This document shows, in pieces, positions 1-11,800 of a stretch of 64,000 nt of DNA (its first letter is position 1; each line of letters begins with the position of its first letter). The notes under the pieces were generated by a model. That model ran no database searches. It was given only the letters and a program-made list of their open reading frames with translations, and had not been told where the DNA came from. Where the stretch lies: positions 198,501 to 262,500 of the forward strand of contig NC_059564.1 in NCBI RefSeq assembly GCF_905220415.1, written 5' to 3'. A program made the translations under genes and the position numbers. This DNA comes from Colias croceus. Lineage: Eukaryota > Arthropoda > Insecta > Lepidoptera > Pieridae.

Positions 1-1113
1 TGCTGATATACATAAGTTGCATTGGAAGAATAAAATTCACAAAAAACAGAATCATTTATCTAAATAAGCTAATTAGTTTTTTAAATACAATACTATATCC
101 TTATTGGTAATCTATAAATCAATCTATAATAATTATAGTCTTCTGTCTTACAAAAACGAAACAGTAATGATTTGAACATACTTTTTTATATTCTCTACAC
201 TGGATTAGGAAAAATAAGATTAGGAAGTACAATTAAATAAACTTTATTGAATTAAATTCTCAAATAAGATCCATTACTAAAATAAATGTAACATTAATTT
301 ATTGGACAAATACAAATTAGATGGAATTTACAAACTAAATAATCTTTCAGATAAATAACGATGTTCTAAAGATTGTTGAGTATTTAGTTCAGGAATCGAA
401 TCCATGGTGTTAAGAATTTAATTTGGGCAATTTGTGCAGCTCGCTCTCTGTAAGATTAACTTGAAGCTTATTGAAAGTTTATGATGGGAATAATATTTTT
501 ATCCCCCTCTTAAAACAAATATTTTTTATATTTACCATTGATTAGTTTACACAAACTATCCGCTAATGATTACTTACATCTATTAAAAGTGAATTATTTG
601 TGTTTACATTTTTTTAATGTGGTTCGCACATCCAGCCTTCTCGACTATCATATGTCAGCCGCGTACCACATAAGTTCAGATTTACCATAAGATACATTTT
701 TAAACACGACAGGCCATGGCCTATTGCCATACAGCCAGCGATTGAGAACAATAATAATGACTTTCCATACCCTGCCCCTCCCAGAACCGCCCCCCCTCTA
801 CAGGTGGCAGAACGACGCGGTCGGCGCGCGGCAGTCAAGTCGATATCATGTAATAACACAGAATAGAATTTCTTTTTTATTTTTTCTTTTTTTGGAGAAA
901 TAGTATACAATATGATATGTGCGTATCGGCGTGTGGACGAACGTATGTGTTAATAACTATAATGTAACTAATCGTTGGTTGCTATGTGATTTAGCTTTTT
1001 TATGTGCTCTCCAGAACTTGGAGCGTAATTTTATGTTTGGTTTTTGCTTCCTGACTTTTCTATTCTCATAGCAAGATATTTAGGCTATTTTTTTGTTGTC
1101 AACTTTTTGATTC
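1..1113. other. AT-rich non-coding stretch
   Basis: No exon is recognisable. A more GC-rich patch at 614-850 opens a 98-codon minus-strand frame, but its low-complexity Lys-rich start, lack of family resemblance and lack of splice context do not support a gene. It may be an old repeat fragment. Confidence 0.4.
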
Positions 1114-2150
1114 ATGTGAAGTAGGGCATGCAGAACCGAGTCCGGTTCCAAGTTTCTGAAACCCGGTTCCAAATCGAGCTCAGAACCGGGTAGAACCGGG
1201 TTACCCGGTTCTTTTATAATACCTCGGAAAAAAATACGAAATTAAACAAAAGTAAGTGTAAAAGTACCTGATGGGCCTTTTATTTTACGCGGCTTGTGTC
1301 TTATTTTATTAAATTAATAAAGAAACAAAATTTCAATACTTCTCTTTATTTATCAGTCTTATAAAAGTACCTTGTTATCTTAATATCACATATAAACTTA
1401 AACCTTATTCATTAACTGCAAACTGTAAAACAAAAAAACCGGCCAAGTGCAAGTCGGACTCGCGCTCTGAGAGCTCCGAACAAACCTATTTTTATAATGT
1501 TGTAACTTTAAAATTTATGTTTCTAGCAATTTTTCCTTTATCTGTGTTATAAGACGTTACTTTTACCAAATTTAAAGGCTCTGTGTTCATGAGTAGTACC
1601 CTGTAGGTTTTGAGCCCCATGCGAATGTCGAAATTTGCGAAAATTTCCGGCATTTACGGCTGTATATTTTGATGCGTTGGCTTGTGAGTTTGACTTTTTC
1701 ACAGCATCAAGGGACCGAAGACTTGAGTATTCGATATAAATTTCAGCTTGATATCAAAAACAAAAACATGACAGCTTTTCAAATTCACGACAAATGTAAT
1801 AAAAATATTTCAGTAGCCTAATTTTTGTCATTTTCGAAGCCTATTTTTTTATTTTTGGTAATACACCCGTAGGAAACTTATAGCATCTAAGGTTAGAGAA
1901 CCAATCAGAGCCACGCTTGAGGCGTGGCACGAAAATTCGCGATGCACGTGAGTCTGACGTTGCCAGATAGAATAAATGTTAAAATAATGCAGCAAAATAT
2001 AAATAATACTTTATATTTTAATATTTTGGTCGGAACCGGGAGAACCGGGTTTCATACTATTCAGACCCGGTTCTCAAGATCATCAAAAAACCCGGGTTTA
2101 CCCGGGTTTTTCGGAACCGGGTAAACCCGGGTGCATGCCCTAATGTGAAG
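1114..2150. mobile_element. hAT-like non-autonomous DNA transposon with 8-bp TSD
   Basis: The element proper is 1122-2142 (1021 bp). It begins TAGGGCATGCA and ends with the exact inverse TGCATGCCCTA, and is flanked by the 8-bp direct repeat ATGTGAAG (1114-1121 and 2143-2150). An 8-bp duplication with short TIRs is the hAT pattern. Both ends carry many subterminal copies of AACCCGG/CCGGGTT (1138-1215 and 2030-2130), which could be transposase-binding or hairpin-forming repeats. The interior from about 1436 (GGCCAAGTGCAAGTCGGACT) looks like a second, nested repeat. No transposase frame is present. Confidence 0.8.
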
Positions 2151-5100
2151 CTTTACAAAATATTTTGATGAGTAGTAATTTTTTAAAACCACTTTCTATC
2201 AATATAATTTGTTATTATGAACATTGTTTATGTAAGACAATACAAGCTTCTCAAATTCTGCTTCAGCAGGTCTATGAGAATCTAATTATAGTATGCTATC
2301 AAAAAATCTCAGTTCTCAGAATACACAAGTGTGATTCAAAATAAATCAGAGGTCACCTTATCTATTAAAAATATTCAATTTTCCCATTCTATTTAACTAC
2401 GCAACTATTAAAATTGACAAAAAGTGCATAACAACTTTGTGATCAATATAAATTCAAGTTTTTGCCTTTTATTTTTACTCAAACCCTGTGCGAATCCAAT
2501 GAAGATCGTTCAAAATATTTAAATTCGTACAATGACCTTCACCTCGCCGCGGCCGGTAACGCATTTGTGAAACTGGTTTTACGAAGAAATTTCTACTGAA
2601 AATCACATAGGAACCAAGTCGACTCCCTCGGAATGGTTGTCTAGCTATCTTAATGACTAGGGGGGTTTGAATACTGGCTGTATACTATGTGTTTTGGCTT
2701 TTGTTATCCTTCTAGATGTTAATATATAACCGTTCCGAGACATAGATCTACTATGGTAAAAAAACAAGTTGTCTAAGTCAAAAAAGGACTTTGAATTCAC
2801 TCTGGACTTCAATGTTCTTGGATAATTAACAGGTGTCTGCTCTTTCTTTCATTTTTTCTATGATTATTTGTTTTACAGCTTATTTTTTTACCTTTTTTCA
2901 ATCACTCATTTCACAATGGCGGCCCTTTGGATTTAACTTCATTTTTAAAATTTTGTGCATTCAATTTTTGAATGCATGAAAATTGAATTCGAGAAATTTT
3001 GTTTTTTTTTTTCATCAAAGGGCTAGTCATTCTTCTTAATGTTTGTTTTGCTAGTGTTTTTGCACCTTCTTTAACGTGGAGGCAAATATAGTTGTTTTAT
3101 TTTTTTTCTCTATTTTTTGTTTCGTAGATGTTGCCTCTGTGTTTAAACAATCCCATTGTTTGATTGAAATGGGGTTGTTTTGTCTAATACCATTATAGAT
3201 AATGCTAATTATTAACTATGGATAGTTATAATGTGATTTTTTATAATAATAATATTAAATAACTGAAACAACGATTGAAATATCAATAAAACTGAACATA
3301 GATCATATTATGAGAATTTAAGCCGATTATGAAATTATCAAAAAAACACATTAATTTTAATATTGGATGCAGTTTTCCTTCAAGTGTAATTTGGAAAGTT
3401 GCAGCTGATTTTATGTTTAAGTTTGAGTGTCACTAACATAAGTGAAAGTCTACAAAAATCACTTACACTTTTATATTTAAAGTACTTTGGAGTTTTGTGT
3501 AATAATTTTGTCAGTGTTTATGATTTTTGTAGATTTTGTTTTAATAAATCGAAATGTGGAACTTGTACATCTTCTTATTACTATACTTAGAATTTTATTA
3601 TACTGGTACTTTGCTTGATTTCGGTTTATTATTACATTTATTTGTAGGGTGATGGTCAAAGTGATGCAATATTATATTATTGCATTACTTTAATAGTTAT
3701 ATCGTACTTATATTACGTTAAGATAACGTCGATCGCGTGTTACTCCCAAGTAACAGACGATCCAGGTTTTGCCTTTTTAATTTATATTTTATTTTTACGA
3801 TTGAATTAAAAAGGTACATTAATGAAATAACAGGAATGAGACGTTAGTGTGTTATTAGTTTAAGATCGAATGGAGATTTTCTCAAATCTTTATTCCCGTC
3901 TGCTCAGCAGACGGTGCATGCTCAGCTTATAGAAGGACAGGGAAGTATGCTAGTATACAATTAATATTATACTGTTATTTAAGAAAATTTACCTTTCTAA
4001 ATCAATTTTACTAATTTCGATATTTTAAGCATCCGTTTCACAGGGTTCCTGATTTTGTTATGCTTTAACATTATGGGGCTTACACATTCATATTTATTTC
4101 TAAAAATACCCTAATATTAATAAATTTTTTGTCAGAGTAAAATGTTCCAAGTTTACTCTGGCATTCCGTAGTGGGACAGGATAGAAATATATAAGTATTT
4201 TGTAAAGGGTTTTTTACCAGGATTTTTGTGTATTGTCCCGTGTACAAGGTTTTGCTGTTTATATGCAGCGTTTATTGATTTTGCGTTGTAACAGCTAGTT
4301 GGTATTTTGTGTTGCTAATCGTTGTTCCACCGACACTTTTTGTTTGTACATTGAATAGTCTGGCATGTACCTAACCGTCATAGTTTTTTGTTCACACTGC
4401 ATGGTTCTGTGTCCTTCGACGCATTCATATCATAGATTTATTTCTCACAAAAAAACGCTTTTTTGCATTCGCTTGTTAGTAAAACAGCAAAATGATTTTG
4501 TTATTAAACCGATTCGTTTATCTAACGACAAGAAATCTTGGTAAACATGTTTTAGCTAGATAATTTACGATAGTTAATATTGTTTTAAAGGAATGTTCAC
4601 AAATGTGCTCACTGTTTGGACGCTATTGCGTCTTAATAATCACTGTTTTTGCAAGGCTGTTGAGTGGATATTGAAGTCTGAAACAACATCAGCCTCGCAA
4701 GAATACAGCCATATATACAAGCTTTGAAGAACTTGAACAAAGGTGGACAATATAGAGCATAGAAGCTTTTGTATATGGTTCGAGTGACCTTGTATAGAGC
4801 CCTGGCTACATATACTAGGGCACTCGATTTTAGACATGTTATATAAATGAATATACTAATGTTTTCCCCGTAAGGTTCATGAACGTGTGATAATTGTTTT
4901 GTTAAAGATGTTCTGCCCAGATGGCCACACTCGCTGGCTTTTTATTGGTCAGAAACATCTGTCAGGACTAGCGAGTGTGACCATTGGTTATAGGAATGCA
5001 TTGTAAATAACATTTGGTAGGTTTGTGCCTACCAAATCATTTGGTCTCCAGTTGCGGAGGTCTGAATTTTTTTTGTATGAATAAAAAAAATTCAAGGCGT

Positions 5101-5733
5101 TTGTACCGCGTTGTATGGACATCGCTTGTCGTTAACACTGGCGCTAGTGAGCGCGTAAATGACGCACTCAGCCTCCGTCGTTTACGCTCGCCACGCTGTA
5201 GTGTTGCAAATAATATTTTTGGTAGATTGTGAATATAGCAACACAGTCGTGGTCACATCACTACGTCACGCGTGAATGCTCGGGCTTGGGTTGCGGCGCG
5301 CTGTTGCGCGAACTTGTCCGATAGATGGCGTCGCACTGATGAATCTAAATTACACCTTGGTACACGTACAGTTCAGCTATTCACATATCGAAACACATTC
5401 CACTTTAAAGAGGGTACCATGTGACTAATTAATAATTTATGAATAACATTACTCTTATCACTTATACTATCATTCAATTTAGCGACAATGCATCACTGAA
5501 AGCAATTATTGTTTAGTCCCGCGTAGCACCATCGCAACACAACCGAGGCGAACCTTTCCTGTCGTTCATTGTCTTGGCATTTTTCGTGTAGTACGTGTTG
5601 CTGTTGAGTCAATTACATTCATTCAATTTTTATTGAATTTTTGTATGCGAAAAATTGCATGATTCGTAATTGATGGGGTACCCTCGTTAAAGTGTCGTAG
5701 TCAGTGCGACGTCCGTTCGGGCTAGCGAGTGGG
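2151..5733. other. Upstream non-coding region of the DAZAP2-like gene
   Basis: No exon was recognised. Two compact palindromes stand out. At 4921-4984, ATGGCCACACTCGCT is met by AGCGAGTGTGACCAT. At 5012-5037, ATTTGGTAGG and CCTACCAAAT form a perfect 10-bp stem with a 6-nt loop. The GC-richer end (about 5520-5733) probably contains the promoter and 5' UTR of the gene that starts at 5734; a TCAGT initiator-like match lies at 5701-5705. Confidence 0.4.
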
Positions 5734-5857
5734 ATGCGAATGCTAAAGTGTCGAGTTGTTGCAGTCACGCCTCCCCTCGGCGCCTACCCCCAACCCCAGC
5801 CCCCGCAAGGGCCCTTCTTGCCGGCTCCGCCGCATCAGGCAGCGCCGCAGTATGGAG
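5734..5857 (+). CDS. DAZAP2: DAZAP2-like exon 1
   Basis: Residues 1-41, rich in Pro and Gln. It ends TATGGAG before the strong donor GTAAGT and leaves phase 1. Confidence 0.65.
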
Positions 5858-8800
5858 GTAAGTTTATTTTTTATCTATATTAAAATATGTATTTACATTT
5901 GTACGAAATAAGTTCCGAAACTATTGAAGCGAAATAGTCACTTTATTTCACCAGCTTGTACATTGACATCGGAAATATTGTATTCCATAATATTTTTATA
6001 TTTCATACATGTCATATTTATTACAAAATTAATGTTTGAATCGATCTAGTTAAACTTTGCGGGAGCGATTTGACTTTTTTAAAAAAGAAATAAAATAAAA
6101 TTAAACTTAAACTTATTTAATTACTTAACTATAACAAGTGGACGATTTGGAGTCACAAATGTTAATGCCAGAATTACATGCAATGATACAAGCGATACCT
6201 TATTGCGAAACAAATGTTTTCCATTATGTGGAATGCTTATGTTAAATTGCAAGAACTCTCCGGTGGTCTTGCTGAGGCCAGCGGAAGGCTATTGCTCAAC
6301 CTAACACAGAGGGTTGGGGTGGATGCGTAACTCCTCCCTCCTTAAGTGCGAAATTATCGGTTTGTTCATTTTTAATAACTATCCGATGATTTCGCAGACA
6401 CATTACATTTAATATCTTATAACGAAGTAAGTAAAGTAAAAATAGAATTACAAGTACAAAGATTAAAAATAGAGACGTATAGCCTAAAGTAGCACTGAAT
6501 CTAAAGTTTCTTTCACTGTTAACCATTTCACTATCACTGAACACTGATTGCTTTAATATCGTTGACATATATTTAACTTCGTCCAAGTTGATTCCTCGCA
6601 TATTGAGTACACGAGTACTGGATAATGTTGGAGTTCTATTCACAGGTAATTGCGGCAAAACTATAACTTTTGTTGGTTCTACAGGATCATTCTCAGTGAT
6701 TACTTGGTGAGGGCGAATCGTTATATTCTGGATCTCGATGCTACATGGTTCGTCGATGGTCATTATGTATGTGCCCACGACAGGATATTTGCTGCCGTCA
6801 CCATTGCAAATTTGAGTCAGAATATTTCTGTATTGTGAGAAAATTATCCAACTTATAGATGTGATTCTTTGAATTCTTACATTCTCTATATTGATTAGCT
6901 GTTGTTCGCAGTGCATTGGGTTTCCTTCAAATTTAAGCAGTTGTTCTATGCAAGTAGTTTCAGGATAAGGCGTTTGATTTCGTTCATCGCATAGAAATTG
7001 TTCTCCAGCAGCGAGCGATCGGCACGGTTTTACGATCGGTAAGTATTTCATCCCCTTTGCCAACAGGTAAGGATATTTAGGAAAAATGGAAAGGGTTTTA
7101 CTATCGGATGCACGGTACATAGGTATAGAGTATAATTTGTAATAGTTATAAGTATAATTATCTGTAATTGAAACCTCCATTATGAACGTAATCTGGTTTT
7201 GTTTAATATAATATGATTTAACATTAATAGTTTCTTCTAGTTTTACTAAATTTGCCTCACTCGCTTTAAACACTAAACTTTCAGTTTGAGATATAAGAAC
7301 TAAATGTTGCAACAACTCTGTAGAATTAATAATGCTTTGATGTAGTATGGATACTTTACTAAATGCTAGAGCAGTCTCTACTTCCCCTAATTTTATAAAA
7401 ATAGTACGAAAGTTACTTACAAATAAATTTAAAAGGCTTACAACATAAGTAGTATAAACCCAATGATTATCCTTAGATGCTAACTCCTTAATCATAGATT
7501 CTACAATTTTTAAACGCTTATCTAATATATTAGAATTTTGATTTAAGACTTCAGTAGAATTGATAAAACTATAGAGGATTTTAGATATTAAAGTAATTTT
7601 ATTTCTAATGATAGTTTGATCGTTTTCAAGTTTAGGTGTAGGTTTATCGTATCTCATTGCGTCACTATAGTCTAAATTTCCGGTTATGTTTAAGAGGTTG
7701 TAGTTGAAGTGCCAGCGCGGACCTCATCACTATCAGCCAACACCACAACGCGGAGGGCGTTTTACATTTTTAATAGGGACCTTAGTCTTCCTTTTACCAA
7801 TCTCTATCGGTATAACGTTCCTTGAACCTTGTCCTATAACCTTAGCTTTATGGAATCGCGGCTTATCCTTGCTTTTTCGCTTATTAACGTCTTTCGCAAA
7901 TATAATTTTTCCTGATGGGAGACTGATTGGATCTTCACCACCTCTCCTATCTTTTAAATTTTGCTTAGTTTCGATCATTTTCTCTGCTAAATGTTTATAT
8001 AGAGCCTTTAAACGTTTTGCATGGACCTTAACCAATTGCTGTATATAATGCTGCTCGAAATCAGCGTTAAATAAGCTACCTGAATCCGTGTGACCAAATA
8101 CTACTTCAAAAGGGGTTAAGCCCGTAACTGAATGAATTGAACTATTATAGGCAATAATTGAATACATCATTACTGATGCTGCATCCGTGCATTTCTCTTC
8201 ATATTTCGCACATCTATAAATTTCACTAATGGTCGAATGTAAACGCTCAATTAATCCCATTGAATTAGGATTATTAGGTGAGCCGATATGAAGCTCAATT
8301 TTATGTAAATTTAAAAATTCTTTCATTAGCTCGTTGTTAAATTCACTACCGGGATCTGAACTAATCTTTCTAGGGGTGCCGTAAAACGAAAAATACTTCA
8401 TGAGTGCACGTACTACCTCTGCCGTTGATCTATTGTCTATTGGAATGGCTTGACCTAACTTACTAAATGCGTCGATAATAGTTAAGTAATAATTTCCTTC
8501 TATCTGAAAAATATCAATAAATATTTCTTGGAACGGCGCGTCTTGTGTTTGAGTTAATTGTAAAATAGGTTTAAAGGGATTACGATCATACTTCATTTTA
8601 GAACACGTTTCACAAGCATTAATAAGGGCTGAAATAGTTTCCTGCATATTGTGCCAAAAATAATTTCTACGTATACTTGCTAGAGTCTCTTTAATACCGC
8701 GGTGACACGTTTTGCCTTGATGGTGTTTTATTATAATAGCCTTTTGTTCCTTCTCATCTTCTATAAAAACTACACGCTCCGTACATTCAAATAGCAATAC

Positions 8801-11800
8801 TGTATCCTTTCTAAATAATTCTATGACAATGCTAGTGAACTGTTTGCGATGTTCATCATCTTCGAAATAAATGAAATACTTAACTTTCGGTTTAATATAC
8901 TCTTTTAAAAATTGTTTTACTAGATCCGGGTTATTAGTAGGCAAGAAAACTTCTAAAACCTTCTGCTTTTCACATGAAAGGTCGTGAACTTGCATTTCGT
9001 TCTTAAACCACGTATATACTAAAATTTGATTTGGTTTTGTGTCTATTGCTTCATGTAATATAGGTATACCGGACGATTCTACAATATTAGCTGAATGAAC
9101 TGTATCCGATTTCGACGTTACAGATGGTGACCTGACTGGGTAGTCACATGTTCTAGGAGAACTCATCGCCGATAGAGTTTCAGAGTCAGGAATAGATATC
9201 GTTTCACTAGAATCGCGTTCTGATATAGTAATTGTACTAGAGTCGTTACGCGTTCTTGGCCTATTGTCTCTATCGCCTATATAACCAACCATAGATTCGT
9301 TTTCGTTATCGGAATGCGTAGCGTTAACCCTAATTTTAGATAAAGCGTCCGCGTTTAAATTTTGTTTCCCAGTATCAATCATAAATTTGGAATTATTTTC
9401 AGGAATATAAATGTGTGGCAATTTCAGACTTGGATCGCAATTTAACTCTATGATTTTTTCTTTGTAGAGGCTTTCGTTCGAAAATTTTCTTCATCAGACG
9501 GATGCACATTAATGTCTTGGGTATCGTCAGTGGGTGTATAAATCTCACTCTTATCGTATTCGTAATTCGTATCGTAAGGATTACAGCCATAGTAATTCGT
9601 ATAGTCGTAAGGATTGTAGTCATAGTAATAATTGTCATTATACAGTAAGTCGGTTTCGTTTACTCTAAAACCTGGCTGAGTTATATTTTGTGGTCGAGGG
9701 GGTGCCGTCCTCATGGAAACGTCACTAGTCTCAAAGTGGTTATTTTGAGGAGGTCTTTGACCAAAATTCTGTGGCGTTATACCAAAAGTTTGAGGAGGCC
9801 TATAACCAAATTGTGTATTTTGATTGAATGAAGGCCTATACCCGAACTGTGGGTTTTTATTAAACGGTTGTTGAGGTGTAAATTTAAAACCAAATTTTGC
9901 CTGCTGTGCATTTTGAGGTACATTTGGTATCCCAAAATTAAATCTTTGTTGAGGATTATTTTGTAAAAATTGGGGCACCGTAACGTTAGGCGTTTGTTTC
10001 GGCACCGTTGTATTACTATGGATACGATTGCGAGATTGGTATTGCTCGTGAAAATTAACTTCTTCTAAAACGATTTCTAAAGCCTGTTCTAATGTACTAG
10101 GTGATTTCAGTCTTACAATACGCACCATGCTTTCGGGCAAATTATATAAGAAAACGTTCAGGGCTGTATGATTATAAATCGCAATTTTCGCGCGTTTAAT
10201 TTCCATATCTACCGATAAATTTACCTTCGATATTAATAATGATCGAATATTCTGTATCCTATTACAAAATTCAAGGTAACTTTCGCCGGATTTAATTTTA
10301 CAAGACTCGAGAGAAATTTTAATACAATCCTCACTACGCGGATCACCAAAATGTTGTTCTAATAATTCCTTTAAAGCGGGCCAAGTATTAATGTCTTCGC
10401 GCTCGGATAATAACGCGGCGGCATCGCCTATTAATCTACTAGTTATGGCATGTAAAACGTAAATATTCTGTTCTTCATGCCCTCTAAATTTATTAATTAT
10501 ATATTCACATTTTCGAAAGAATAAATTCAAAATTCTTTTGTCTCCACCAAAAAGAGGAATAAGCTTTAACATATCACTCGGAATTGTTATTACGTTTACG
10601 CTTTCCATGTTAAATAAGTACAGAGTAATTAAAGTTCTGAAGTCTTTAACCAATTACAAAATTTCGAATTATAAAAATCACACACACACAGAAATCAATT
10701 AAAACACAATATAATAAAAATTATTAAAATATAGCAGAATAAAAATTATATGTTATCAATTACTATAAAAATTAAACTTGAAGTAAAGTGAATCACATAT
10801 AAAATATAAAATTTATTAATTGAATTACGATCAATTTTGAGATCATTTAAATCAATTAATATTAATATTTCTTTATGCAAAAATTCATTTACTTTTCTTA
10901 TGTAAAACTTTTATTTAAGTTACATTCTATAGCTAATTAGTCTGTGCAGAGTTTTATGCAAGACAATTCTTAGAATTAAATACGATATTCCTTATTGTAT
11001 AAGTTATAACTAATTACTGATTTAATAGAATTTCATATTAAAACCAGATCCGTTATAATGAGAGACGTTCAATCCCAAAATAACAGTTAAAAAAAATAAT
11101 TAAAAGTCAAAATTACACTCTCGTGAAAAGGATATAGGAATATATCAGAAAGGATGGCAAAAAGTTTTACTCACCAACCGATCGTCGATCCCATGTCCTC
11201 GTCGTGGTCGTTTAACAAATTTATTTTTCGGTTCTTTTAGGATAGCACGGCCTTTATAGCAATGTTCTAGGGCTAATTTTGAAGACCTCTAGACATGCAG
11301 ACCTTATGTGGCTATCCTACCGGCTGCGCCAGTTAAACTTTGCGGGAGCGATTTGACTTTTTTAAAAAAGAAATAAAATAAAATTAAACTTAAACTTATT
11401 TAATTACTTAACTATAACAAGTGGACGATTTGGAGTCACAAATGTTAATGCCAGAATTACATGCAATGATACAAGCGATACCTTATTGCGAAACAAATGT
11501 TTTCCATTATGTGGAATGCTTATGTTAAATTGCAAGAACTCTCCGGTGGTCTTGCTGAGGCCAGCGGAAGGCTATTGCTCAACCTAACACAGAGGGTTGG
11601 GGTGGATGCGTAACTATCTACTCAGTAATTATTAATGATACTTCACTTTAAACAATAGATGTCACCCCTTGTAAGTCTTGTATTGAAATACTGTTGTATA
11701 ACAAGCGCATGTTATTAGTCTTAAGGCTTAAACAAAAGCTCTGAATGCCCACTTTACGCATCTCTGCTCTTGACTTGAGATTCTTTAGAATACATTGTGA

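Larger units (their letters stand above)
6044..11619 (-). mobile_element. Internally deleted errantivirus-type (Gypsy) LTR retrotransposon
   Basis: The element is 6048-11615 (5568 bp), transcribed from the minus strand, antisense to the host gene whose intron 1 it occupies. It has two 285-bp LTRs, a tRNA-Ser primer-binding site, a polypurine tract, and gag, pol and env remnants in the usual order. A 4-bp target duplication ATCT flanks it (6044-6047 and 11616-11619). I saw no difference between the LTRs, so insertion was recent. Two regions are missing: most of protease through RNase H in pol, and the N-terminal part of env. The element therefore cannot replicate alone, but could be moved in trans by an intact relative. 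Confidence 0.92.

Noticed and set aside
614..910. 98-codon minus-strand frame
   Set aside because: No recognised family and no exon borders; possible repeat fragment but not supported as a gene.
7704..8048. 114-codon plus-strand frame
   Set aside because: Antisense to the pol remnant of the retrotransposon.
9399..9638. 79-codon minus-strand frame near the gag end
   Set aside because: Third frame of the low-complexity Tyr/Asp-rich gag end; neither gag nor pol frame.
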